A DNA stretch of 64,000 nucleotides from Zoogloeaceae bacterium (lineage in GTDB: Bacteria; Pseudomonadota; Gammaproteobacteria; Burkholderiales; Rhodocyclaceae). A program made the position numbers and the translations under genes. Positions 46,439-55,313 of the stretch are shown here, piece by piece (the first letter of the stretch is position 1; each line of letters begins with the position of its first letter). The stretch lies in contig JACKLY010000002.1 in assembly GCA_024235655.1 (NCBI GenBank), positions 186,001 through 250,000 on the forward strand, read 5' to 3'. The notes beneath the pieces were generated by a model. The model ran no database searches. It worked only from the letters and a program-made list of their open reading frames with translations, and was not told the origin of the DNA.

Positions 46439-48394
46439 TCAGGCTGCGTTCTTGACGACAGGAAGCGTCTTCGTATCGCGAATCACCAGATCCGCCGACA
46501 CCTTGCCGCGTCGCCCGTCTTCAAACTTGACCTCGGTTTCAATGAACTGCGAGGTCTTGTCGCTGTATAGCGCGTCAATCAGCACCGCATATTTTTCCGA
46601 GATGAAGTTGCGGCGCACCTTGCGCGTCCGTGTCAGCTCGTCATCATCAGGATCAAGCTCCTTGTGCAGCACGAGGAAACGGTGGATCTGCGAATCGGCC
46701 AGCATGCCTTCGCGCACCAACTCCTCGTTGATCTTTTCGACGCACTCCTGGATCAGGTTGCAGACCTCCGGCTTGCCGGCAAGATCGGTATAGCCGGAAT
46801 AGGCAATCCCCTGACGCTCCGCCCAGTTACCCACCGCACCGACATCGATATTGATGAAGGCACAGACCATGTCACGCTCATGGCCGAAACAGACCGCTTC
46901 CTTGATGTGCGGGAAGAACTTGAGCTTGTTCTCGATGTAGTTCGGCGCAAACATGGCACCGTTGTTCAGCTTGCCGACATCCTTGGCACGATCGATGATC
47001 TTCAGGTGGCCATCGTCGTCAAAGAAACCCGCATCCCCGGTCATGAAATAGCCATCGGCGTTGATCGACTCGGCGGTTGCATCCGGACGCTTGTAATAGC
47101 CTTTCAGCACCATCGGCCCCTTGACCAGAATCTCGCCGTTGTCGGCAATCTTCACTTCAACACCGGGCGCCGGCATGCCGACCGAATCGAGTTTGATATG
47201 GCCATCGGGCTGCAGGCAGACATAGGCACAGGTTTCAGTCTGGCCGTAGAGCTGCTTGAGATTGATACCGATCGAGCGATAGAAGCGGAACAGATCGGGG
47301 CCGATCGCAGCACCGGCCGTATAGGCGACCCGAATGCGGCTCATGCCAAGGACGTTTTTCAGCGGCCCGTAGGTACACAGGCTGCCCAGCGCATAAAGAA
47401 CCCGTTCCGAAAAAGGCACTGCCTTGCCGTCAAGAATGTCTGCGCCGCTCCGGCGCGCCACATCCATGAAGTAGTGGAACATTTTCCGTTTGATTGCACT
47501 GGCGTCTTCCATACGGATCATCACCTGCGTCAGCAGGTTCTCGAAAACGCGTGGTGGCGCAAAATAATAGGTTGGCCCGATTTCGCGCAGATCGGTCATC
47601 ACCGTATCGCCGGACTCGGGGCAGTTGATGGTGAAACCTGAAACCAGCGCCTGCGCGAAGGAGAAGAGGTGATCACCGACCCAGGCCATGGGCAGGTAGG
47701 AAAGGATGTCATCCTGATCGGTCAGATGATCAAATTCCACCCCGCCACGCGCCGAGGCAATGAACGCATGGTGCGTCTGGCAGACGCCCTTAGGCTTGCC
47801 GGTCGTACCCGAGGTGTAGAGCATGATGCTGACATCATCTGCCGCGCCCTTGGCGATCTCGGCATCGAGCACATCCGGATGATTCTGGTTGTGGATCTTG
47901 CCCATCGCCATCAGCTCTTCGATGTCGTGGATGAACGGCTGGTTGTAATGACGCATCCCGCGCGGATCGTCATAGAAGATATGCTGCAGCGACGGCAACT
48001 CTTCGCGAACTTCCAGCAGCTTGTCGACCTGCTCCTGGTCTTCAACCAGTGCAAAGCGGACATCGGCATCCTGCAGCACGAAAAGCATTTCCGCGCCTAC
48101 CGCATCCTGATAGAGCGGCACCGGCACGCCACCAAGGCACTGCACGGCGGCCATCATCATGTACAGCCGAGGACGATTGTCACCGATGATGGCAAGGTTG
48201 TCGCCTCGCTTGAAGCCCATCTCGGCAAGGCCGCAGGCCAAGGAACGCACGTGGTCGGCCACATCAGCCCAGGTCCACGATTGCCAGATGCCCAGATCCT
48301 TCTCGCGCATGGCGACTTTTTCGCCACGCACCTGGGCATGATAAAACAGCAGACGTGGAAAGGTATCCAGCGCCCGGGTAGCCGTATCCGGCAT
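46439..48394 (-). CDS. AMP-forming long-chain/aryl acyl-CoA ligase
   Basis: A 651-residue member of the ANL superfamily. It activates a carboxylic acid with ATP to an acyl-adenylate and then to the CoA thioester. The A3 loop is MLYTSGTTGKPKGVCQTH (about 192-209), A5 is LKQLYGQTETCAYVCLQ, and A7/A8 is GYFMTGDAGFFDDDGHLKII followed by DRAKD. The family includes long-chain fatty-acid ligases (FAA1-like); the substrate is not fixed. It heads the leftward operon, with the ribosome binding site GGAGGAG. The link to a carboxylate-type importer suggests that it traps imported acid as CoA ester. Confidence 0.88.
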   Translation of the reverse strand: MPDTATRALDTFPRLLFYHAQVRGEKVAMREKDLGIWQSWTWADVADHVRSLACGLAEMGFKRGDNLAIIGDNRPRLYMMMAAVQCLGGVPVPLYQDAVGAEMLFVLQDADVRFALVEDQEQVDKLLEVREELPSLQHIFYDDPRGMRHYNQPFIHDIEELMAMGKIHNQNHPDVLDAEIAKGAADDVSIMLYTSGTTGKPKGVCQTHHAFIASARGGVEFDHLTDQDDILSYLPMAWVGDHLFSFAQALVSGFTINCPESGDTVMTDLREIGPTYYFAPPRVFENLLTQVMIRMEDASAIKRKMFHYFMDVARRSGADILDGKAVPFSERVLYALGSLCTYGPLKNVLGMSRIRVAYTAGAAIGPDLFRFYRSIGINLKQLYGQTETCAYVCLQPDGHIKLDSVGMPAPGVEVKIADNGEILVKGPMVLKGYYKRPDATAESINADGYFMTGDAGFFDDDGHLKIIDRAKDVGKLNNGAMFAPNYIENKLKFFPHIKEAVCFGHERDMVCAFINIDVGAVGNWAERQGIAYSGYTDLAGKPEVCNLIQECVEKINEELVREGMLADSQIHRFLVLHKELDPDDDELTRTRKVRRNFISEKYAVLIDALYSDKTSQFIETEVKFEDGRRGKVSADLVIRDTKTLPVVKNAA

Positions 48395-48459
48395 AGTGTC
48401 TCCTCCGATATTTCAGATACCCCTCAGTGGGGGCAACCATTCATTTTTATGCCGATCTC

Positions 48460-48487
48460 ATTGTAACTGCATCGCCCCGACCGTCAA
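48460..48487 (-). promoter_or_regulatory. Promoter of the acyl-CoA ligase/ABC operon
   Basis: Leftward -35 TTGACG (48482-48487), 16-base spacer, -10 TACAAT (48460-48465), giving a leader of about 60 bases before the ligase ATG. Confidence 0.65.
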
Positions 48488-48549
48488 TTGGCGGGAAGAC
48501 AGCTCCGGATCAGCGTCGAGAGCCCGGAAAAGCCCTCTTGATGAAGTGC

Positions 48550-48563
48550 AGTGTAGCCACACT
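48550..48563. promoter_or_regulatory. Candidate Crp/Fnr-type operator in the divergent promoter region
   Basis: A perfect dyad, AGTGT-AGCC-ACACT: five-base arms with a four-base centre, the geometry of Crp/Fnr-family operators. It lies between the divergent ligase operon and the Crp/Fnr-type gene, just upstream of a TATAAT that probably serves the regulator gene. Confidence 0.45.
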
Positions 48564-48570
48564 CCGGGGC

Positions 48571-48576
48571 TATAAT
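48571..48576 (+). promoter_or_regulatory. -10 element of the Crp/Fnr-type regulator gene
   Basis: A perfect TATAAT 32 bases before the ATG. No good -35 hexamer is found at 16-18 bases; the expected place is taken by the AGTGT dyad, which would suit an activator-dependent or autoregulated promoter. Confidence 0.45.
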
Positions 48577-48608
48577 TGTCGCCACCCTAACATTTGGCAA
48601 AAAAATTC

Positions 48609-49283
48609 ATGCCGACACTTGCCGAAGCCTTGCGCGAGTCTGCCTGGGGGCGCGAACTGACTGAAGAAGAATTCGGCCGCGCCCTGGCCGGCACCGTTGA
48701 GCGACGCATCGAGGCGGGCGCCTTCGTCTGCATGAAAGGCGAACCGGTAGAGCACTGGATGGGCGTCGTTGATGGTCTGGTCAAGATGGCCAGCTGCTGG
48801 ATCACCGGCAAAACCACTACCTTCACCGGCCTGGCGACCGGCGGCTGGTTTGGCGAAGGCTCCCTGCTCAAGACCGAAACGCGTAAGTACGATGTGATGG
48901 CACTGCGCGAATCCCGCGTCGCCTACATGAACCGTGCCACCTTTCAGTGGCTGATGGATCACAGCATTCCCTTCAACCGTTTCCTGATCACCCAGTTGAA
49001 CGAACGCCTGGGGCAGTTCATCGGCATGATGGAGCACGAACGCTTGCTGGATCTCGACGCCCGCCTCGCCCGCAATCTGGCAGCCATGTTCAATCCGGTG
49101 CTCTATCCCGGCACCGGGCGGGAGCTGCAGATTTCACAGGAAGAAATCGGCTTCCTCGCCGGACTCTCCCGCCAGCGCGTAAATCAGTCATTGAAAACCC
49201 TGCAGGAAGCCAACCTGCTCCGGCTGGAATACGGCAAGCTGATCATTCTTGACCTCGACGGCTTGAGAAACTACGGCGGCTAG
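48609..49283 (+). CDS. Crp/Fnr-family transcription regulator
   Basis: A 224-residue regulator. It has an N-terminal cyclic-nucleotide-binding-like beta-roll (about 30-130) and a C-terminal winged helix with ISQEEIGFLAGLSRQRVNQS as the helix-turn-helix. The N-terminal cysteine cluster of Fnr is absent, so direct oxygen sensing through Fe-S is unlikely; the effector is unknown. The ATG at 48609 was used rather than a TTG fifteen bases upstream. It diverges from the acyl-CoA ligase operon and is the likely regulator of it. Confidence 0.85.
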   Translation: MPTLAEALRESAWGRELTEEEFGRALAGTVERRIEAGAFVCMKGEPVEHWMGVVDGLVKMASCWITGKTTTFTGLATGGWFGEGSLLKTETRKYDVMALRESRVAYMNRATFQWLMDHSIPFNRFLITQLNERLGQFIGMMEHERLLDLDARLARNLAAMFNPVLYPGTGRELQISQEEIGFLAGLSRQRVNQSLKTLQEANLLRLEYGKLIILDLDGLRNYGG

Positions 49284-49289
49284 CCCCCG

Positions 49290-49505
49290 CTACTCGGCAA
49301 CCAGCACCACGATTTCATTCCCGAAAGCAACCTGCTGCCCCACCCGCAGCTTGGCCCGCTTGCGGGTCTCAATAAGGGCATCGACCCTGACCTGACCGTC
49401 GGCAATGGCGGCATGTGCATCACCACCTGAACTGCACAAACCGGTGGCTTTCAGTAGCTGGTCCAGCTGGATGTATTCACCGCGCACGGCAAAGTGAATG
49501 CTCAT
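49290..49505 (-). CDS. S4-domain RNA-binding protein, YbcJ type
   Basis: A 71-residue protein consisting only of an S4-like RNA-binding domain: YIQLDQLLKATGLCSSGGDA, then VRVDALIETRKRAKLRVGQQ. E. coli YbcJ has the same size and fold, and its function is not settled. It converges on the Crp/Fnr-type gene with six bases between stops. Confidence 0.75.
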   Translation of the reverse strand: MSIHFAVRGEYIQLDQLLKATGLCSSGGDAHAAIADGQVRVDALIETRKRAKLRVGQQVAFGNEIVVLVAE

Positions 49506-49608
49506 TCATGTTCTCCCGGAAATCTGTGTCGGAAAGTGATGGCCTGCGCCAGCGAAAGCCTGATGTTACCTGACAGCTGATGGGCAGAAGAAAGCCAGCA
49601 GCGTCCAC

Positions 49609-49641
49609 AAAAAAAACGGCCGGCAAAATTGATTGCCGGCC
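49609..49641 (-). terminator. Intrinsic terminator of icmF
   Basis: Leftward, GGCCGGCAA pairs with TTGCCGGCC around TCAATT and is followed by G and eight U. It lies 66 bases after the icmF stop codon. Confidence 0.88.
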
Positions 49642-49706
49642 AAGTCTTACTACGAGGGTATTCGTTTCTCCCTTTGCTGCTGCCTCCCCTTTTCGGGTCT
49701 TCTCCC

Positions 49707-52700
49707 TTACATGCTGCGACGGTACTGTCCGCCAACTTCGTAGAGCGCGCTCGTGATCTGCCCGAGCGAGCAGCAGCGCACAGCTTCAACCAGCACGGCG
49801 AAGACATTGCCGTCCTCGATCACCGCCTGGCGCAGCTTGTCGAGCATGGCGCCCGACTGTGCCGCGTTGCGTTGCTGGAAATCGCGCAGACGCTTGATCT
49901 GTGACTGCTTTTCTTCCTCGGTCGAGCGCGCCAGCTCGATCTCGACCTGCGCGTCGCCCTTCGGGTTGCGGAAGGTGTTCACGCCGATGATCGGGTAGGA
50001 GCCGTCGTGCTTCTTGTGCTCGTAGTAGAGCGACTCTTCCTGGATCTTGCCGCGCTGGTAGCCGGTTTCCATCGCACCGAGCACGCCACCGCGGGCGGCA
50101 ATCGCTTCGAACTCCTTGAGCACGGCCTCTTCGACGAGGTCGGTCAGCTCGTCGAAGATGAAGGCGCCCTGGTTCGGGTTTTCGTTCTTCGACACGCCCC
50201 ACTCGCGGTTGATGACGAGCTGGATGGCCATCGCGCGGCGCACCGATTCGTCGGTCGGCGTCGTGATGGCTTCGTCGTAGGCGTTGGTGTGCAGGCTGTT
50301 GCAGTTGTCGTAGATGGCGATCAGTGCCTGCAGCGTCGTACGAATATCGTTGAAGTCCATCTCCTGCGCGTGCAGCGAGCGGCCCGACGTCTGGATGTGG
50401 TACTTCAGCTTCTGGCTGCGTTCGTTGGCGCCGTACTTGTTCTTCATCGCCACGGCCCAGATGCGGCGGGCGACGCGGCCGATCACCGAGTACTCCGGGT
50501 CCATGCCGTTGCTGAAGAAGAACGAGAGGTTCGGCGCGAAGTCGTCGATGTGCATGCCGCGCGCCAGATAGGCTTCGACGTAGGTGAAGCCGTTGGCCAG
50601 CGTGAAGGCCAGCTGCGAAATCGGGTTCGCGCCGGCCTCGGCGATGTGATAGCCGGAGATCGACACCGAGTAGAAGTTCTGCACCTGGTGGTGCACGAAG
50701 AACTCCTGGATGTCGCCCATCATCTTCAGCGCGAATTCGGTCGAGAAGATGCAGGTGTTCTGGCCCTGGTCTTCCTTGAGGATGTCGGCCTGGACGGTGC
50801 CGCGCACATTCGACAGCGCCCACTCGCGGATCTTCTCGGCTTCGTCCTCGGTCGGCTCGCGGCCGTTGTCGGCCTTAAACTTGGCGATCTGCTGATCGAT
50901 GGCCGTATTGAAGAAGCAGGCGAGGATGATCGGCGCCGGCCCATTGATCGTCATCGACACCGAGGTGGTCGGGTTGACCAGGTCGAAGCCGTCGTAGAGC
51001 ACCTTCATGTCGTCGAGGGTGGCGATCGAGACGCCGGAGTTGCCGATCTTGCCGTAGATGTCCGGGCGCTCGTCCGGGTCGCAGCCGTACAGCGTCACCG
51101 AGTCGAAGGCCGTCGACAGGCGCTTCGCCGGCATGCCTTCGGAGACGCGCTTGAAGCGGCGGTTGGTGCGGAAGGCATCGCCCTCGCCGGCGAACATGCG
51201 GGTCGGATCCTCGCCCTCGCGCTTGAAGGCGAAGACGCCAGCGGTGAAGGGAAAGGAGCCGGGGACGTTTTCCTTCATCAGGAACTTGAGCACTTCGCCG
51301 TCGTCCTTGAAGGTCGGCAGCACCACCTTGCGGATCTTGGTGCCGGACAGCGATTCGGTGACGAGCTTGGTGCGGATTTCCTTGTCACGGATCTTCACCA
51401 CGTATTCGTCGCCACTGTAGGCCTTGACCGTGTCCGGCCACATGTCGAGCAGCTTCTTGGCCTTCGGGTCCTGCTCGCCGTCCTTCCACGAGATCAGTTC
51501 GTCGAAATCGTTAGCGGGTTTGCCGCAGCCTTCGAACAGCTTCTTCGAGGTGCGCAGCGCCTGGCGCTCGCGGGCGATGCCGGCCTGCTGCTCGGTGTGC
51601 TGATGGTACGAACGCACCGTCTCGGCAATCTCGGCCAGGTAGCGCACGCGCTGCGTCGGCACGATGGCGCGCGAGCCCGAGGAATGCTTTACCGTCACCA
51701 GCGGCAACTTGCCCGAAGACAGCTTCAGGCCGAACTCGCCGAGCTTGGGCACCAGCGCCTGATACAGCGCAGTGACGCCGTCGTCGTTGAAACGCGCGGC
51801 CTGCGTGCCGAACACCGGCATCTCGTCGGTCGGCGTGCTGAACATCTCGCGGTTGCGCTGGTATTGTTTACGCACGTCGCGCAGCGCATCCTCGGCACCT
51901 TTGCGGTCAAACTTGTTGATGGCGACGAAATCGGCGAAGTCGAGCATGTCGATCTTCTCCAGCTGCGAGGCAGCGCCGAACTCCGGGGTCATGACGTAGA
52001 GCGACGAATCAACAAACGGCACGATGGCCGCGTTGCCCTGGCCAATGCCCGAGGTCTCGACGATGACCAGATCGAAGCCGGACAGCTTGCAGGCAGCAAT
52101 CACTTCCGGCAGCGCCGCCGAAATCTCGGACCCGGTGTCGCGCGTCGCCAGCGAGCGCATATAGATATGCGGATGCTCGATTGCGTTCATGCGGATGCGG
52201 TCGCCGAGCAAGGCGCCACCGGTACGCTTGCGCGAGGGGTCGATGGAAACGATGGCGATCTTCAGCGTATCACCCTGGTCAAGGCGGAAACGGCGCACCA
52301 GTTCGTCGGTGAGCGAGGACTTGCCAGCACCACCGGTACCGGTGATGCCGAGCACGGGGATTTCGGTCGCAGCCGCAGCCGCGAGGATTTCCTTCTTCAG
52401 TTTGTCGTCGTAAACACCGTTTTCCAGACCGGTGATGATCTGCGCCAACGAACGCCGCTCGCCCGAACGCAGCGCGTCGAGCACCTTGCCGGCGGCCGGC
52501 ACACATGGGCCGAGGTCAACGTCACACTGCGTCACCAGATCATTGATCATGCCCTGCAGCCCCATCCCCTGCCCGTCTTCCGGGGAGTAAATGCGGGTCA
52601 CGCCGTAGGCATGCAACTCCTTGATTTCCGATGGCACGATGACGCCGCCGCCACCACCAAAGACCTTGATATTCTCGCCGCCACCGGCTTTCAGCAGGTC

Positions 52701-52970
52701 AATCATGTACTTGAAGAATTCGACGTGACCGCCCTGGTAGGACGTGATGGCGATGCCCTGTACATCCTCCTGCAGGGCCGCGTTCACGATCTCCTGCACC
52801 GAACGGTTGTGGCCGAGATGGATCACCTCCGAGCCGGTCGACTGCAGGATGCGACGCATGATATTGATCGAGGCATCGTGGCCATCGAACAGCGAGGCGG
52901 CAGTAACAAAACGCACCTTGTTCTTCGGCTTGTACGGGGTAATTTTCTTGGCGATAGACAGGTCGGTCAT
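49707..52970 (-). CDS. icmF: Fused isobutyryl-CoA mutase IcmF
   Basis: A 1087-residue B12-dependent acyl-CoA mutase fused to its own G-protein chaperone. It interconverts isobutyryl-CoA and n-butyryl-CoA (and often isovaleryl/pivalyl-CoA). The order is: B12-binding domain with the DGHD motif supplying the lower-axial histidine (His31); MeaB-like GTPase domain with P-loop GITGTGGAGKSSLTDEL (about 209-225) and NKFDRKGAEDAL; then the TIM-barrel mutase with IYGKIGNSGVSIATLDDMKV (about 637) and INGPAPIILACFFNTAIDQQ. All expected parts are present. Third-position GC looks higher than in neighbouring genes. A hotdog thioesterase gene lies upstream on the same strand. Confidence 0.93.
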   Translation of the reverse strand: MTDLSIAKKITPYKPKNKVRFVTAASLFDGHDASINIMRRILQSTGSEVIHLGHNRSVQEIVNAALQEDVQGIAITSYQGGHVEFFKYMIDLLKAGGGENIKVFGGGGGVIVPSEIKELHAYGVTRIYSPEDGQGMGLQGMINDLVTQCDVDLGPCVPAAGKVLDALRSGERRSLAQIITGLENGVYDDKLKKEILAAAAATEIPVLGITGTGGAGKSSLTDELVRRFRLDQGDTLKIAIVSIDPSRKRTGGALLGDRIRMNAIEHPHIYMRSLATRDTGSEISAALPEVIAACKLSGFDLVIVETSGIGQGNAAIVPFVDSSLYVMTPEFGAASQLEKIDMLDFADFVAINKFDRKGAEDALRDVRKQYQRNREMFSTPTDEMPVFGTQAARFNDDGVTALYQALVPKLGEFGLKLSSGKLPLVTVKHSSGSRAIVPTQRVRYLAEIAETVRSYHQHTEQQAGIARERQALRTSKKLFEGCGKPANDFDELISWKDGEQDPKAKKLLDMWPDTVKAYSGDEYVVKIRDKEIRTKLVTESLSGTKIRKVVLPTFKDDGEVLKFLMKENVPGSFPFTAGVFAFKREGEDPTRMFAGEGDAFRTNRRFKRVSEGMPAKRLSTAFDSVTLYGCDPDERPDIYGKIGNSGVSIATLDDMKVLYDGFDLVNPTTSVSMTINGPAPIILACFFNTAIDQQIAKFKADNGREPTEDEAEKIREWALSNVRGTVQADILKEDQGQNTCIFSTEFALKMMGDIQEFFVHHQVQNFYSVSISGYHIAEAGANPISQLAFTLANGFTYVEAYLARGMHIDDFAPNLSFFFSNGMDPEYSVIGRVARRIWAVAMKNKYGANERSQKLKYHIQTSGRSLHAQEMDFNDIRTTLQALIAIYDNCNSLHTNAYDEAITTPTDESVRRAMAIQLVINREWGVSKNENPNQGAFIFDELTDLVEEAVLKEFEAIAARGGVLGAMETGYQRGKIQEESLYYEHKKHDGSYPIIGVNTFRNPKGDAQVEIELARSTEEEKQSQIKRLRDFQQRNAAQSGAMLDKLRQAVIEDGNVFAVLVEAVRCCSLGQITSALYEVGGQYRRSM

Positions 52971-53014
52971 GGCAGGACTCCGAAAACCATAGGTTCAATC
53001 AGAAACGGGAAACT

Positions 53015-53102
53015 CCACCGCAGAGGTGCAGAGCTTCACAGAGAAAAACCGGAGAAAAGAGTATCTCTGCGTCACCTCTGCGCCCCTGCGCCTTTGCGGT
53101 GG
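53015..53102. repeat. Palindromic intergenic repeat
   Basis: The 148-base gap between icmF and the thioesterase holds an inverted repeat: CCACCGCAGAGG at 53015-53026 and CCTTTGCGGTGG at 53091-53102 (11 of 12 paired). Inside are further CAGAG/CTCTGCG blocks, including CTCTGCGTCACCTCTGCG. Elements of this CTCTGCG/CGCAGAG type are dispersed in many bacterial genomes. No second copy occurs in this window. Confidence 0.6.
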
Positions 53103-53118
53103 ACGTTGTTATTTGTAT

Positions 53119-53580
53119 TCAAGCACCGAAATTCTCCGGCATCTGCAGCGCAATCACTTCGCCACGCGCGGTGGCCACACCTTCAGCATAGACGGTCGCC
53201 TCGACCACCACCTTGCGCCCCTTGATCTCCTTCACCCGGCCGCGGATTTCCAGCTCGGGGCCGAGCGGCGTCGGCTTCAGGTAGCTCACATTCAAGGCGC
53301 CGGTGACAAAACGTAACTGCGGCTCACTGCCCATCTCGCGCCCTTCGGCCCGATAGGTGGCGGCAGCCGCAGTGCCGGTTCCGTGGCAATCAATCAGTGA
53401 AGCCAGCAGGCCGCCGTAGACAAATCCGGGCACCGCGGTGTGATAGGGCTCGGGTGTGTAACGGGTCACCGTCTCGTCGCCGTCCCAGAAAGTCCGGATG
53501 CGGTGGCCATGCGGATTGTTGCTGCCACAGCCATAGCAGTGGGAAAGAGTCTCCGGGTAATAGTCCTGAAAGGCTTTCAT
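53119..53580 (-). CDS. PaaI-type hotdog thioesterase
   Basis: A 153-residue hotdog-fold protein. The N-terminus has HCYGCGSNNPHGHRI, typical of a PaaI-like subgroup. GFVYGGLLASLIDCHGTGTA carries the position of the catalytic acid/dyad helix. The family hydrolyses acyl-CoA thioesters. Next to icmF it could clear dead-end acyl-CoA, but the substrate is not known. Confidence 0.8.
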   Translation of the reverse strand: MKAFQDYYPETLSHCYGCGSNNPHGHRIRTFWDGDETVTRYTPEPYHTAVPGFVYGGLLASLIDCHGTGTAAAATYRAEGREMGSEPQLRFVTGALNVSYLKPTPLGPELEIRGRVKEIKGRKVVVEATVYAEGVATARGEVIALQMPENFGA

Positions 53581-53742
53581 GTTGCTCCATCGGTCGGGTA
53601 TGCCTCTCCGGCAGATGCCGGATTGTGCAATCAGCGCTTCATCCTACGCCCGCTTGGCCAAGGCCTCCAGTGAGAAAAAACCCTAAAACTATGAAAATTA
53701 CGCCAAAATTGAAAACATCAAATTTGACGCTAGCCCAGTGAT

Positions 53743-54792
53743 ATGAAGGAAGCAGAAAAAAACATTGTAAATTACGCCACCTTTTACGGCTCCCGTAGCA
53801 CCGTCGCCCCCGCTTTCGTGCGCGGCATGCTCGCCGGTGTTTCCGCCGCCGGGCACACCCCGGCGCAGATGCTGGCTGCTGTCAAGATTCCATCCGGCTG
53901 CCTCTTGGACGACAGCGCGCGGGTACCGCTGGCCGACTACGCCGCGCTGTATCGTCATGTCACCGAAACACTCAATGACGAAGCCTTTGGCCTGTTCTCA
54001 TCGCCCATGCGGGTCGGCGCCTTCGAATTTCTCTGCCGCGCCGCGGTCACGGCACCGCACCTTGAAGAAGCCCTTGCACGCTGCAGCCGCTTTCTCCATG
54101 TGATGCTGCCAGACATGGAAATCAGTGTACGCCGGCAGGGTGATCAGGCCGTGCTCGAGATTGCCGAGCGGCTGGCACTCACGGTCGATCGCGTCTTTGC
54201 CCATGAGTGGCTGCTACGCACCCTGCACGGCCTGGCCTGCTGGCTGGTCGGCCGCGGCATCGCGCTGGATGTGGTGGAGTTCCCTTACCCGCGTCCCGGC
54301 CATATTGATGACTACACTTTGATTTACACCGAAAACAGTCGCTTTGATGCCGACCGCTTGCGCGCCTCGATTTCCGCCAACCTGCTCGATTTACCGGTGC
54401 GCCGTGATGAAGATGATTTGCAACGCTTTCTCGCCGGCGGCCCGGCACGGCTGACCATGCTCTATCGCCGCGACCGCGAACTCGTCACCCAGGTTCGTGA
54501 TTACCTGCGCAGTGCACTGCCCGACCTGCCCGAGTTGCCGGAAACGGCTGCCGCATTGAACATGAGCGTGCGCACCCTGATTCGCCGCCTGGAAAACGAA
54601 GCATCCAGCTTCCGCGCCATCAAGGATGCTATGCGCCGCGATATCGCTCTGGCGCGCATGGCGAAGACCAGTCAGCCGATTGGCAGCATTGCCGCCGAGC
54701 TGGGTTTTTGCGATTCATCCGCCTTCTTCCGGGCCTTTGTCGGTTGGACCGGCATGTCGCCAAAAGCCTACCGTTTGCAGCTGCGCCCCTGA
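53743..54792 (+). CDS. AraC-family transcription regulator
   Basis: The 349-residue protein has an arabinose-binding-like N-terminal domain of the OruR/ArgR type (about 20-210) and a C-terminal AraC double helix-turn-helix (about 255-345, with SIAAELGFCDSSAFFRAFVG and WTGMSPKAYR). It diverges from the thioesterase-icmF pair, with 162 bases between, and may control them. An AT-rich stretch with TTGA-AAACA-TCAA precedes the gene; its function is unknown. Confidence 0.87.
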   Translation: MKEAEKNIVNYATFYGSRSTVAPAFVRGMLAGVSAAGHTPAQMLAAVKIPSGCLLDDSARVPLADYAALYRHVTETLNDEAFGLFSSPMRVGAFEFLCRAAVTAPHLEEALARCSRFLHVMLPDMEISVRRQGDQAVLEIAERLALTVDRVFAHEWLLRTLHGLACWLVGRGIALDVVEFPYPRPGHIDDYTLIYTENSRFDADRLRASISANLLDLPVRRDEDDLQRFLAGGPARLTMLYRRDRELVTQVRDYLRSALPDLPELPETAAALNMSVRTLIRRLENEASSFRAIKDAMRRDIALARMAKTSQPIGSIAAELGFCDSSAFFRAFVGWTGMSPKAYRLQLRP

Positions 54793-54983
54793 ACGCATTG
54801 AAAATAGTGCTTGTGCTTGACGCTTTCACGCTGCATACTTCGCGCGCGGGTCATTCAAGCAGTGCAAAGCGGCTCAACGCCGTGCCTCGTTGGTACACCA
54901 GTTTGGCAGCTCTTCCGTCTTGATTCTCGTTTTTCCCGGACATTTGTCCGTTCATTATTGTTTTAAGTTAGGAAGCTATCAAA

Positions 54984-55187
54984 ATGGCAACTGGTACAGT
55001 TAAGTGGTTCAACGACGCTAAAGGTTTTGGCTTTATCACCCCGTCCGACGGCGGCGAAGACCTCTTTGCTCACTTCTCCGCAATTCAGGGCAACGGCTTC
55101 AAGTCGCTGCAGGAGAACCAGAAAGTAACGTTCGACATCGTCGCTGGCCCGAAGGGCAAGCAAGCTGCGAACATCCGTCCGGAGTAA
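54984..55187 (+). CDS. Cold-shock domain protein, CspA family
   Basis: A 67-residue OB-fold RNA chaperone: MATGTVKWFNDAKGFGFITP, with RNP1 KGFGFI and RNP2-like DLFAHF. It has a TAGGAAG ribosome binding site. The 191 bases between the AraC gene and this ATG carry no other gene; a long structured 5' leader is usual for the family, but no clear promoter was identified. A strong terminator follows. Confidence 0.93.
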   Translation: MATGTVKWFNDAKGFGFITPSDGGEDLFAHFSAIQGNGFKSLQENQKVTFDIVAGPKGKQAANIRPE

Positions 55188-55204
55188 TTCTCCCCCGACG
55201 AAAG

Positions 55205-55232
55205 AAAAGCCCGGCTTGCCGGGCTTTTTTGT
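55205..55232 (+). terminator. Intrinsic terminator of the cold-shock gene
   Basis: AAAAGCCCGG pairs with CCGGGCTTTT around CTTG; the 3' arm runs into TTTTTT and then GTTTTC. It lies 17 bases after the stop codon. Confidence 0.9.
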
Positions 55233-55266
55233 TTTCTGCGAACAGTAATCACATTACCTCACAATG

Positions 55267-55302
55267 AAAATGCCCGGCCTCAAGGCACGGGCATTTTTTT
55301 TT
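55267..55302. terminator. Bidirectional terminator, mainly for norB
   Basis: A perfect ten-base stem, AAAATGCCCG with CGGGCATTTT, with an inner GCC/GGC pairing. Rightward it is followed by nine T in all; leftward by TTTTCATTG. It lies between the convergent cold-shock and norB genes, 11 bases after the norB stop codon. Confidence 0.8.
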
Positions 55303-55313
55303 GCTGCCTACGA

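Noticed and set aside
50007..53225. Over 1000-codon open frame opposite icmF
   Set aside because: Explained by high third-position GC of icmF, which removes stop codons from the complement; the translation resembles no family.
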